Source: Thermoguttaceae bacterium
GTDB lineage: Bacteria > Planctomycetota > Planctomycetia > Pirellulales > Thermoguttaceae
Length of the DNA: 43,687 nt
Assembly (NCBI GenBank): GCA_017434455.1
Contig: JAFRFG010000012.1
Location: 1 to 43,687 of the forward strand
Direction of reading: 5' to 3'
Of this stretch, positions 9,022 to 16,930 are shown piece after piece. A model generated the notes under the pieces. It saw nothing but the letters and a program-made list of their open reading frames with translations, was not told the DNA's origin and ran no database searches. The position numbers and the translations under genes are program-made. Position 1 is the stretch's first letter. The number at the start of each line of letters is the position of its first letter.

Positions 9022-9050
9022 TTGACGGTGGTTTCTTAGGCGATTACAAT
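9022..9050 (+). promoter_or_regulatory. hemX-hemA promoter
   Basis: TTGACG (9022-9027), 17-bp spacer, TACAAT (9045-9050), 50 bp before hemX. Strong match to a sigma70-type promoter and to those at 16.2 and 31.0 kb. Confidence 0.75.
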
Positions 9051-9099
9051 TTTTTCTTGAACAAAAAAGAGTTCTTCCCGACATCGGTTCGAGGGCGTT

Positions 9100-9960
9100 A
9101 TGCTCGGTGGGATAAACGTGGTCTGTTTCGTGGCCAGTTACGCGCTGGCGCTGATCTTGGCGGTGATCTGCCTGTTCACCCGCCGAAACCTTTGGCGGGT
9201 TTTATCGCTGATCGTTTTGGCGGCGGGGGTCACGGCGCAGACGCTTTTCCTCTACCACCACTATTTTTCCCGCGGCGATCAGTTTATCGACAGCGCCGCC
9301 GGCTGGTTCGCGCTGCTGGCCTGGGGACTGGCGCTGTGCGCCCTGTGGCTGAGCGTCACCCTCCCCAAGAGCGTCTATATGCTCTTTCTCCTGCCGGCGT
9401 CGATGGCGTCCATCTTTATCGGCGCGGGAATGAGTGATTCGGCGGTTTCGCCCGATACGGCGGCGCGTACCCTGCGGCTGATCCATATCACGGCGCTTTC
9501 CGGCTCGGCGCTTTTGCTCTTTGTCGGCCTGATCACCGGATCGATGTACATCGCGCAGCAGCGCCGGCTGCGTCGTCCCAAGCAAAACCGCCTGCTTCCG
9601 TTCCCCCCTCTAGAGCGGCTGGGGCGAATGCTCAACCGCTCCACGACGTTCGCCTCCGGGCTGCTGGGGATCGGTATCGTCGCGGGGTATTTGATGAACT
9701 ATCTTCGCGGCGCCGATGCCGCCGTTCCGATGACGGACCTGCTGGTCTTGGGTGCCACCGCCCTGTTCATCCTTTTGACAGCGGCCCTGGTGATCGCGCG
9801 AACGAATCGAAGCCGATCGGTTCGACGGGTCGCTATTGGGACGATCCTCGGCGCGCTGATTTTAGCCGTTATTCTGATGGCCGCCGCCTGGAATCATAAC
9901 GCGCATTGGCATCCCAAGGCGGAAGACGGCGTCTCCTCGAGTGAAGGGGGGATGCCGTGA
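9100..9960 (+). CDS. hemX: HemX/CcsA-like integral membrane protein
   Basis: 286 residues with about eight hydrophobic segments spread evenly from residue 5 to 275, a conserved RLIHITALSGSALLLFVGLITGSMY region with a His (about 127-150) and a LERLGRMLNRSTTFASGLLGIGIVAGY segment, as in HemX and the cytochrome c assembly protein CcsA. The CcsA tryptophan-rich WWD motif is not seen, so HemX-like is the better label. HemX is thought to modulate glutamyl-tRNA reductase abundance in other bacteria; the 4-bp GTGA overlap with hemA directly downstream supports that role here. The His-containing C-terminal tail may be extracytoplasmic. Confidence 0.8.
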   Translation: MLGGINVVCFVASYALALILAVICLFTRRNLWRVLSLIVLAAGVTAQTLFLYHHYFSRGDQFIDSAAGWFALLAWGLALCALWLSVTLPKSVYMLFLLPASMASIFIGAGMSDSAVSPDTAARTLRLIHITALSGSALLLFVGLITGSMYIAQQRRLRRPKQNRLLPFPPLERLGRMLNRSTTFASGLLGIGIVAGYLMNYLRGADAAVPMTDLLVLGATALFILLTAALVIARTNRSRSVRRVAIGTILGALILAVILMAAAWNHNAHWHPKAEDGVSSSEGGMP

Positions 9961-11228
9961 AATTCGCGCTTTGGGGGCTCAATCACCAAAACGCCCCGGT
10001 CGATCTGCGTGAGCGCCTGGCGTTCGACCCCTCTGGTGTCGAGCGATTCCTGGATAACTGGCCGGGCCGTTTCCCCGACACCGAAGCGGTCTTGGTCTCG
10101 ACCTGCAATCGGACCGAGCTGTATCTCGGTTCCCCGGGCGATACGCTCCCCGATCCGGGGGATATTTTCGACTACATCGCCGCCGAAAAGGGGGACGCGG
10201 CTCTTTCGGGTGATCTTCCTCAGGCACTGGTTTACGCCGAAGGCGCCGAGGCGGCGGAGCATCTGTTCGCGGTTGCCTCGAGCTTAGAGAGTATGGTATT
10301 GGGGGAACCTCAGATTCTCTCCCAAATCAAAGACGCTTATCTGAAAGCCGCCGAGCACCAGACCACCGGCGTGGTGACGCACAGCGCTTTCCAGCGATGC
10401 CTGGCGGCCGCTAAACGGGTGGCGGTTCAGACGGGGCTTTTCCGTCACCGCGTCAGTATCCCGTCGGTAGCGGTGAGTGACTTCGCGCTGGAACTGTTCG
10501 ACTCTCTGGCCGATAAGACGACCCTGGTCCTGGGTGCCGGTGAAATGGCGGCCGAGACCCTTCGCTATTTGGCGGACGGCGGCGTCAAAAAGATTGTGGT
10601 CGCCAACCGAACCCGTTCCCGCGCCGAGGAACTGGCTGGGGATTTCGGCGCGGAGGTGATCGATTGGGAAGACCGCTTCGCCGCGCTGGATCGCGCCGAT
10701 CTAGTGGTTGCCGCCTGCGCGGTGACCGAACCGATTCTCTCCCACGCCGATATCCAGACGCGTCTGGCGGCGCGCCGGGGGCGTCCCCTCTTTTTGCTGG
10801 ACCTGGCCGTCCCGCGGAATTTCGACCCCGCGATCGCCCATCTGGAGAACGTCTACCTCTACTGTCTCGACGACTTGAACGCCGCCTGTGAGCGAAACCG
10901 CAAGAGCCGAAGCGCCGAGCTGCCGAAGGCCAAAAAAATTGTCCACGCCGAGGCGGTCGATTTTTGGCGCGACCTGCGCCTGCGCGAGGGGAGCGAGCTG
11001 ATCAGCCGGCTTCGAACCCAGTGGCACGAGACGAAGGAGTCGGAACTGACAAGACTCTTCAACAAATGCCAAGATTTAAACCAGCAGCAGCGCCAAGAGA
11101 TTCAGATTGCCTTCGGCCGATTCGTGAACAAGGCCCTTCACGCGCCGATCGCCTCGCTGCGCGACGAAATCGATACCCGCCCCAGCACGCTTCTGGAGGC
11201 CTTTGTCCGGCTCTTCCGCCTGAAGTAA
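9957..11228 (+). CDS. hemA: Glutamyl-tRNA reductase
   Basis: 423-residue NADPH enzyme that reduces glutamyl-tRNA to glutamate-1-semialdehyde, the first step of C5 tetrapyrrole synthesis. Visible: N-terminal GLNHQNAPVDLRERLAF, nucleophile Cys50 in STCNRTELYL, EPQILSQIKDAY, the Rossmann motif VLGAGEMAAETLRYL (about 191-205) and VANRTRSRAEELA, and the C-terminal dimerisation helix. The GTG start overlaps the hemX stop (GTGA), indicating translational coupling. No hemC or other haem gene follows; trpS comes next after 117 bp. Confidence 0.96.
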   Translation: MKFALWGLNHQNAPVDLRERLAFDPSGVERFLDNWPGRFPDTEAVLVSTCNRTELYLGSPGDTLPDPGDIFDYIAAEKGDAALSGDLPQALVYAEGAEAAEHLFAVASSLESMVLGEPQILSQIKDAYLKAAEHQTTGVVTHSAFQRCLAAAKRVAVQTGLFRHRVSIPSVAVSDFALELFDSLADKTTLVLGAGEMAAETLRYLADGGVKKIVVANRTRSRAEELAGDFGAEVIDWEDRFAALDRADLVVAACAVTEPILSHADIQTRLAARRGRPLFLLDLAVPRNFDPAIAHLENVYLYCLDDLNAACERNRKSRSAELPKAKKIVHAEAVDFWRDLRLREGSELISRLRTQWHETKESELTRLFNKCQDLNQQQRQEIQIAFGRFVNKALHAPIASLRDEIDTRPSTLLEAFVRLFRLK

Positions 11229-11345
11229 TCGCGGCGGCTATTATCGGCGATTATCTTCCCCTTTAGCCGCTTTGGGGTAAAATTGCTTTTTGATTTTTCA
11301 CCGAATGTGCCCGCCGTAAAACAATATCAGCAAGAAAGGTGAACG

Positions 11346-12311
11346 ATGCGCGTTTTATCGGGGATTCAACCGACCGGCCGATTCCACTGGGGGAACTATT
11401 TCGGCGCGATCGCCCAATATATCTCGATGCAGGGAGATCCGAACAACGCCTTTTATTTTGTCGCCGATCTCCATGCCCTGACGACCGTTCGCGACGCGCA
11501 GCGTCTGCGCGGGAATGTCCTCGACGCGGCGCTCGATCTGCTCGGTCTGGGCCTGGATCCGGCCAAGGCGACTTTGTTCATTCAGTCCGAGATCCCTCAG
11601 GTCCCGCAGCTGACCTGGCTGCTGATGACTGTCTGCCCGATGGGGCTTTTGGAACGCTGCCACGCCTATAAAGAGAAAAAGGCGCGCGGTCTGACCGCCG
11701 ATGTCGGCCTGTTCGGTTATCCGGTGCTGATGGCGGCCGATATCCTGATCTACGACTCGGACGTCGTCCCGGTCGGGGAAGACCAGATGCAGCATATCGA
11801 AGTGGCCCGCGACCTGGCCGGAAGTTTCAATCACATCTTCGGCGAGACCTTCCGTCTCCCCAAGGGGTCGGTCCTCGACGGCTCGGCGAAGGTCCCCGGC
11901 CTGGACGGCGAGAAAATGTCGAAGAGCTACGGCAATACGGTCGAGTGCTTCGAGGACCTCAAAGCCCAGCGCAAGAAGATCATGCGCATCGCGACCGACT
12001 CCCGTCCGATGGATCAGCCGAAAGATCCCCAGACCGACAACCTCTTCCATCTCTACGCCAACTTCGCCTCCGCCGAAGAACTCGCCGAGATGGACGCGCT
12101 GTACCGCCGCGGCGGATTCGGCTACGGCGAGGTGAAAAAGAAGCTCGCCGACGCCGCCGAGGCGTTCTTCGCCCCGGCGCGGGAGCGCCGCGCCGACTTC
12201 GCGGCCCACCCCGATACGGTCCGTGATATCCTCAACGAAGGGGCCAAACGGGCCAGCGACAAGGCCGAAGAGGTCCTCCAGCGCGCGTGGTCGGCCTGCG
12301 GCATCCGATAA
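11346..12311 (+). CDS. trpS: Tryptophanyl-tRNA synthetase
   Basis: 321-residue class I synthetase charging tRNA-Trp. The HIGH-type motif is at about 14-20 (FHWGNYFG) after SGIQPTG, and the KMSKS loop is at 190-194. The [21 protein letters not shown] segment is characteristic of the bacterial enzyme. Length is normal. Start ATG at 11346 has AAGAAAGG upstream. dapB follows 38 bp downstream and is probably co-transcribed. Confidence 0.96.
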   Translation: MRVLSGIQPTGRFHWGNYFGAIAQYISMQGDPNNAFYFVADLHALTTVRDAQRLRGNVLDAALDLLGLGLDPAKATLFIQSEIPQVPQLTWLLMTVCPMGLLERCHAYKEKKARGLTADVGLFGYPVLMAADILIYDSDVVPVGEDQMQHIEVARDLAGSFNHIFGETFRLPKGSVLDGSAKVPGLDGEKMSKSYGNTVECFEDLKAQRKKIMRIATDSRPMDQPKDPQTDNLFHLYANFASAEELAEMDALYRRGGFGYGEVKKKLADAAEAFFAPARERRADFAAHPDTVRDILNEGAKRASDKAEEVLQRAWSACGIR

Positions 12312-12349
12312 CGATCCACCAACGAAAAGAACCTACTGGGAGAAGTGTC

Positions 12350-13153
12350 ATGTCCGAAAAAATCGCGATCGCCATTTCCGGAGCGGCCGGCCGCATGGGG
12401 CGCCGCCTCATCGCTTTGGGCTCGGCCGAGGACAATCTTAAGATCGCCGCCGCGTGGGACAGCCCCTCTCACCCGGACTTTGGCGCCGACAGCGGCCAGC
12501 TCGCCGGGATCGGTCCCAACGGGGTGCCGATTCGTTCGATTACCGACGACTCGACGCCGGTCGATGTGATCATCGACTTCTCGACCCCCGCGGCGACCGA
12601 TGAACTGATCGCCCAAGCGCTCAAGCGCCGTTCGGCGCTGGTTTACGCCACTACCGGCGCCGCCGCCGGGCAGATGGAAGCGCTGCGTCAGGCGGCCAAG
12701 ACGATTCCCGTGCTTTGGTCCCCGAGTATGAGCATGACCGTCAATTTGACGATGCTTCTGGCGCAGACCGCCGCCCGGGCCCTGGCCGATAAGGACGCCG
12801 ACGTGGAGATCATCGAGAAACATCACCGTTTCAAAGCCGACGCCCCCAGCGGGACGGCGCTGAAGTTCGGCCGGCTGATCGCCGAGGAGATGGGGATCGA
12901 CGGCGCTGTTTTCGGCCGCGAGGGGAAGACCGGGGCCCGTCCCCACAACCAGATCGGCTACCACGCCGTGCGAATCGGTGACAACCCCGGGGAACACACG
13001 ATTCTCTTTGGGCTTTTGGGGGAGACGATCGAGCTGACGGTCAAAGCGACCAACCGCGACGCGTACGCCGTCGGGGCGCTGCGCTGCGCCGAGTTCCTCG
13101 CGGGGAAGCCCGCGGGGGAGATCTACTCGATGAACGACGTGCTGAATCTGTGA
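12350..13153 (+). CDS. dapB: 4-hydroxy-tetrahydrodipicolinate reductase
   Basis: 267-residue NAD(P)H enzyme of lysine and meso-diaminopimelate synthesis. Dinucleotide motif GAAGRMGRRL at the N-terminus, IIDFSTPAA and YATTGA in the middle, and the signature EKHHRFKADAPSGTA containing catalytic His and Lys. An open frame runs 21 codons further upstream, but the ATG at 12350 has a good GGGAGAAG at the right distance and matches the usual N-terminus. A DAP pathway implies a peptidoglycan wall. An intrinsic terminator closes the trpS-dapB unit. Confidence 0.95.
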   Translation: MSEKIAIAISGAAGRMGRRLIALGSAEDNLKIAAAWDSPSHPDFGADSGQLAGIGPNGVPIRSITDDSTPVDVIIDFSTPAATDELIAQALKRRSALVYATTGAAAGQMEALRQAAKTIPVLWSPSMSMTVNLTMLLAQTAARALADKDADVEIIEKHHRFKADAPSGTALKFGRLIAEEMGIDGAVFGREGKTGARPHNQIGYHAVRIGDNPGEHTILFGLLGETIELTVKATNRDAYAVGALRCAEFLAGKPAGEIYSMNDVLNL

Positions 13154-13195
13154 CAGAAACATCGTGTTTTCTGCCCTAAAGTTACAATCTTCTCA

Positions 13196-13228
13196 AGCTC
13201 CCGCGCCCCCCAAGCGCGGGAGCTTTTT
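13196..13228 (+). terminator. Intrinsic terminator after dapB
   Basis: Perfect 11-bp GC-rich stem AGCTCCCGCGC (13196-13206) / GCGCGGGAGCT (13214-13224) followed by a short T-run. Confidence 0.93.
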
Positions 13229-13475
13229 ATTTCCAACGGTTTCGCCTTATCGTGTTTTTTTGTTTGTCGGATACAGCTGGGATAATCGTTAAAACCAAAA
13301 GACCCGCCAAATCTGGTTAAAAAGGGGGCTCGTTCGAGGAGCTTTGGGGAGAGAGCCGATTCCTATAGGGAGGAGGCGCCCTTCGATAGAAAGGGGGCAT
13401 CGCTTCCTGACGACGAAAAAATCCCCGCCGCCCGGACAGGCGGCCATCGTTTTGAATTCGAGAAGGTCCCACCCC
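13229..13475 (+). other. Leader region of the sigma factor gene
   Basis: No gene found. Contains GATAATCGTT at 13281-13290 (also found twice at 14.5 kb), where GATAAT could act as a -10 element, and several purine-rich tracts including GGGAGGAGG near 13369 that is not followed by a usable start. The open frame of the sigma factor extends back to a TTG at 13344 through this region, with no conserved domain in the extension. Confidence 0.4.
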
Positions 13476-14351
13476 TTGAGCAGCTCAAGCGATAAGCGCG
13501 ATTCATCGGGAGTTTTGTCTCCTCTTGAAATCTACCTGCGCGAGATCAACAACACTCCCCTTCTGTCCTCCAGCGAGGAGACTCGTCTGGCGATCGAGAT
13601 AGGACGGGGGTCTCAGGAGGCGCGCGATCAGATGATCCGCGCCAATTTGCGCCTGGTGGTGAATATCGCCCGCGGATACAGCGGGAAGGGGCTCAGTCTT
13701 CAAGATCTGATCGAAGAGGGGAATCTCGGTTTGCTGCGGGCCGTCGAGGGGTTTGACCCGTCGATCGGGACTCGTTTTTCGACCTACGCCAGCTATTGGA
13801 TCAAGCAGTCGATCAAGCGGGCGCTGATTAACTCCTCCAAAGTGATCCGGATCCCCGCCTATATGGTGGAGATCATCTCGAAGTGGCATCGGACTACGAA
13901 TCGTCTGGCCGAAGAGCTGGGCCGCGCGCCGAGTTCGGAGGAGGTTCTCAAGGCCCTTGGTCTTTCGAAGAAGAAGCTCCCGATTATCAAGCGGGCGATC
14001 CATGTCTACGGCCTGACGCCGCAGGTCGATCAGACCGATTCCGGCTGGTCGCTCAGCGAGATGGTGATGGACGAGCGCAATCAAAGCCCCGAAGAGGCGA
14101 TTGTCGCCAGCGATAATCTCAAGTTCGTGATGGAGCAGCTCGAGCTGATGGACAGCCGCGAGGCGGCGGTTCTGAAGCTCCGTTACGGGATCGGCGGACA
14201 GCCGCCGCAGACCCTCAAAGAGGTGGGGCAGACCCTGGGACTGACGCGCGAGCGCGTCCGTCAGATCGAGACCGAGGCGCTCAACCGCCTGGCCGAAGCG
14301 CTCGACGGGGTCCCCATTCAAAATCGGCAGGTCGAAGACGACGAGGAGTGA
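13476..14351 (+). CDS. RNA polymerase sigma factor, RpoD/SigA type (short, lacks region 1.1)
   Basis: About 291 residues of a sigma70-family factor directing promoter recognition. Regions in order: 1.2 (SPLEIYLREINNTPLLSSSEE), 2 (RANLRLVVNIARGYSGKGLSLQDLIEEGNLGLLRAVEGFD, then the 2.4 segment with YASYWIKQSIKRAL), 3 (IRIPAYMVEIISKW) and 4 with the helix-turn-helix LKEVGQTLGLTRERVRQIE. No region 1.1 is present, so this may be a group 2 factor or a reduced primary factor. No ATG precedes region 1.2; the TTG at 13476 has AGAAGG at 9 nt and is preferred over TTG at 13344 or 13452. It sits immediately before the metal efflux cluster but has no evident link to it. Confidence 0.9.
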   Translation: MSSSSDKRDSSGVLSPLEIYLREINNTPLLSSSEETRLAIEIGRGSQEARDQMIRANLRLVVNIARGYSGKGLSLQDLIEEGNLGLLRAVEGFDPSIGTRFSTYASYWIKQSIKRALINSSKVIRIPAYMVEIISKWHRTTNRLAEELGRAPSSEEVLKALGLSKKKLPIIKRAIHVYGLTPQVDQTDSGWSLSEMVMDERNQSPEEAIVASDNLKFVMEQLELMDSREAAVLKLRYGIGGQPPQTLKEVGQTLGLTRERVRQIETEALNRLAEALDGVPIQNRQVEDDEE

Positions 14352-14723
14352 TATTCTTTCCCCGTTTGGGGGTTCCTTGCTTTGTTGCTGGGGGCCCTTT
14401 TATTTATTCTTTCTCTTGTGCGGTGTGTTGAGCTTTTCCCCTTGTTGGGGAACGTCTGTCGCTGTGCCAAAATCTCGAATGGCCCGATAATCGTTATAAC
14501 CGTTAATCTTTTCCTGTTTTACCTCTTTGTGATAATCGTTTTGATCGTGAAAAATAACAAAAATAGGAAGAAGATTAAATTCAGAATAACCCTCAGGATA
14601 GCCGATTTCTTTGAGGGATTTTTCCGCGTGAAATACGGGGGCTAGGGAGAACAAAAAGAAGAGGGCCGGGACCAAGGAGAACGACAGGGAGAATCCAAGG
14701 GAACCGAGGGGAATTGGGGAGAC
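14352..14723 (+). other. AT-rich gap then purine-rich leader before the efflux cluster
   Basis: 14460-14640 is clearly more AT-rich than its surroundings. A TTG-started 87-codon frame (14382-14645) would encode a very hydrophobic peptide with a basic tail, but it has a weak ribosome binding site and no recognisable family, so I do not call it a gene. The 10-mer GATAATCGTT occurs at 14486-14495 and 14531-14540. 14643-14723 is about 78 percent purine with repeated GGGA/GAGG blocks just before the tolC-like start. A promoter for the cluster probably lies here but cannot be picked out. Confidence 0.4.
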
Positions 14724-16181
14724 ATGAAAGGAGTTTCATTGATCCGGCGATGTGTGATCGCGGTACTGCTGGCGCTGCTGAGCGCGGCGCCGGGCGTCCG
14801 CGGTCAGGATGCCGGTACCTCACGGGTACCCAGCGGCCGGGGCACTTCTGCTGGTATCTCCCGCCCGGCCGGTGAGAGGGGGAGACAGCCGGCTGTAAAG
14901 TATGTCGATATGCCGGCTATTCTCGGTTCACAGCCCAAAGGGCTAAACGGCCAAACGGTCCGAGCTTCACAGAAGGAGGAAGAAACCGACGCCGACGCGC
15001 AGGAAGAGGACGAGTACGAGAAAATAACAATGGATCAGATCACGTCCTGGGCGGTCGCCCGCCATCCGGCGCTGACTCAGGCCACGCAGCTGGCCATGGC
15101 CTATGACGGCGATGTGATTCAGGCGGGACTGCAGAACAATCCGACTATTGGGTATTACAGCGACGATGTCGGAGTGTGCGGGGAGGCGGGACTGCACGGC
15201 GTCGCCGTTTCTCAAGAGTTTATCCGCGGCCAGAAGCGCGCGGCGAGGCGCTCTTCGGCCCAGGCCGCCCGCGACGCGGCGGGCTGGAGTGTGGAGATCC
15301 GCAAGAAAAAGATTGAAAACGACGCTTATCTGGCTGGGTATCGTCTTCTTATCGCCCAGAAAAAAGAGGCCGTGGCTCAAAAGCTGTTGGAAATCTGCCA
15401 GCATTCCGCCGACATATCCGTCGAGCTGTATGAAGCCGGCGAAATTTCCGCCTCCGACGCTCTTCAGGAAAAGGTTGAACTGAGTGAGGCCCAGATGAGA
15501 CTCAACGATATCCGCGTCGAGCACGCGGCGGCTTCTCAAGCGGTTTCGGTGATACTCAACGTTCCCGACACCTCCTTCTACGTGACCGACGCGATCGCGA
15601 TTCAATCGCTCGATATCGATGAGGAGGACCTTTTCCGGGAAGTGATGGAGAACAGCCCCGAACTGAAGAAGGCCTCGGCCGATCTGGCGGCCGCTCAGGC
15701 GGCGGTGCGCCGGCAATGCGCCGAGACGCTCGTCGATGTTACCGTGAGCGGGAATGTTTTCCACAGCTATCTCGAAAAAAGTCCCGGCGGAGGTGTCGCG
15801 GTGAGTGTTCCGGTTCGGGTCCATAACCGAAATCAAGGGAATATCCTCCGGGCTCAGCGTGAGGTTCAGGCGGCCGAAGCCAACCTCGAGCGAGTCCGCC
15901 AGGCGCTGACGATTCGCTTTCGTGAAGAGATGGCGAAACTCCACGCCGCGTGGCAGCGGGTTGAACTCTACCAAGAGGGGGTCCTCGATGATGTCGACGA
16001 ATCGGTTCGGCTGGCTCAGGAGGCGTACCGCGGCGGCGCCTGCTCCTCGCTGGAACTGCTCAGCGCCGAACAGACGATGTACGGTGTTTATGTCAGTTAC
16101 CTTGACAGTGTTCGGACTTTTTTGGAGACCCGGGCGGTTCTCCAAGGGTTTATGCTCCGGGGAGGGTATGATGAACCCTAA
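14724..16181 (+). CDS. TolC/CzcC-family outer-membrane efflux protein
   Basis: 485 residues. Signal peptide at 1-28 (basic start, then VIAVLLALLSAAPGVRG), then a low-complexity Gly/Ser/Arg and Asp/Glu-rich stretch to about residue 100, then two outer-membrane efflux protein repeats. These show the helical pattern of CzcC/CusC channels (residues 105-300 and 310-480), with AVSQEFIRGQKRAARRSSAQAA and NRNQGNILRAQREVQAAEANLE as the recognisable loops. It would form the trimeric exit duct for the RND pump encoded downstream. GGGGAG precedes the ATG. The acidic linker after the signal peptide is unusual. Confidence 0.85.
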   Translation: MKGVSLIRRCVIAVLLALLSAAPGVRGQDAGTSRVPSGRGTSAGISRPAGERGRQPAVKYVDMPAILGSQPKGLNGQTVRASQKEEETDADAQEEDEYEKITMDQITSWAVARHPALTQATQLAMAYDGDVIQAGLQNNPTIGYYSDDVGVCGEAGLHGVAVSQEFIRGQKRAARRSSAQAARDAAGWSVEIRKKKIENDAYLAGYRLLIAQKKEAVAQKLLEICQHSADISVELYEAGEISASDALQEKVELSEAQMRLNDIRVEHAAASQAVSVILNVPDTSFYVTDAIAIQSLDIDEEDLFREVMENSPELKKASADLAAAQAAVRRQCAETLVDVTVSGNVFHSYLEKSPGGGVAVSVPVRVHNRNQGNILRAQREVQAAEANLERVRQALTIRFREEMAKLHAAWQRVELYQEGVLDDVDESVRLAQEAYRGGACSSLELLSAEQTMYGVYVSYLDSVRTFLETRAVLQGFMLRGGYDEP

Positions 16182-16210
16182 ACGGTACTGTTTTCATAGG
16201 ACCGTTTTTT
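16180..16210 (+). terminator. Weak terminator overlapping the tolC-like stop codon
   Basis: AAACGGT (16180-16186) pairs with ACCGTTT (16201-16207), followed by Ts. It sits directly before a strong promoter, which suggests the downstream genes form a separate transcription unit. Confidence 0.5.
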
Positions 16211-16211
16211 A

Positions 16212-16240
16212 TTGACAGCGCGGAGGGCAGGCGGTACAAT
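16212..16240 (+). promoter_or_regulatory. Near-consensus sigma70 promoter for the His/Cys-rich gene and pump genes
   Basis: TTGACA (16212-16217), exactly 17 bp, TACAAT (16235-16240): the best promoter in the window. The predicted start near 16247 is about 45 nt before the ATG at 16292. No operator-like palindrome is obvious in the spacer. Confidence 0.85.
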
Positions 16241-16291
16241 CGACTTGTGTTCGGACGGCAGGCGGGAACCGTTTTGCTTTAGGGGTCTTCG

Positions 16292-16810
16292 ATGGGGTCG
16301 GCGATAAGCATTCTACTGGCGGTGATGGTCTTCGTGCACTCCCTCTTGGGGTGTATGAGCGCCTGCTGCTGTACCGAGGCCTTTCGCGTCTTCGACTTCG
16401 GCCACGGCGGCGGCCGGTTTTGCTCCGAGCTGCGCGCCGACATCCCTCATCATCATGATTTCCCCTCGGTTCGCCATCATGGCGACCATTTTCACGGTGT
16501 CCTCGGTCACGGCCATCGCGCCGCTGCCGGCCACCGCTGCTATTGTCACTGCGCCCTTTGCGCGCGGGAACTTCCCCACGATCACCAGGGGTGTCACTGT
16601 CACTGTCTGGAGATCGAGTTTTCTCATCCGAGCGTCCGCGCGGTTCTTGAGACCCTTCTCGCCTTGGTCTGCCCGGCGGCGCCGGTTGATTGTTCCGCGC
16701 AAAACAGCCCCGCCGCGCCGCTCGGCACGGGGGCTTTCGCTCCTTGGTCCGGGGCCCCGGTTCCCCCGGGGGTTCCCCCGCGTCTGTTCTTTGAGCGTTT
16801 TCTGATCTGA
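16292..16810 (+). CDS. His/Cys-rich putative metal-binding protein of efflux cluster
   Basis: 172 residues with no family I recognise. A hydrophobic N-terminus (about 4-20) ending LLGCMSACCC could be a signal or membrane anchor. Residues 50-110 contain dense His and Cys clusters: IPHHHDF, VRHHGDHFHG, GHGHR, then RCYCHCALCAREL and HDHQGCHCHCLE. The C-terminal 45 residues are Pro/Ala-rich. The composition indicates transition-metal binding (Zn, Co, Ni or Cu), and its position between the outer-membrane channel and membrane fusion protein genes, behind its own strong promoter, suggests a periplasmic or membrane-attached metal chaperone or buffer, analogous in role but not in sequence to CusF. 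AGGGG lies 9-13 nt before the ATG. Confidence 0.72.
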   Translation: MGSAISILLAVMVFVHSLLGCMSACCCTEAFRVFDFGHGGGRFCSELRADIPHHHDFPSVRHHGDHFHGVLGHGHRAAAGHRCYCHCALCARELPHDHQGCHCHCLEIEFSHPSVRAVLETLLALVCPAAPVDCSAQNSPAAPLGTGAFAPWSGAPVPPGVPPRLFFERFLI

Positions 16811-16930
16811 CGCCAACCGGTTCACGTGCCTCAAAAAGGGGCTTCCTCTATTCCTTTTCCCAGCGATCCCGCGTCACGCCCTTGAGGGTATGTCTTGGGG
16901 ATGATCGCGTTGCAGGGAGCGTGTGTACCG

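Noticed and set aside
14382..14645. 87-codon hydrophobic frame in the AT-rich gap
   Set aside because: TTG start with weak ribosome binding site and no recognised family; AT-rich DNA readily gives hydrophobic codons. Kept only as a description of the gap.
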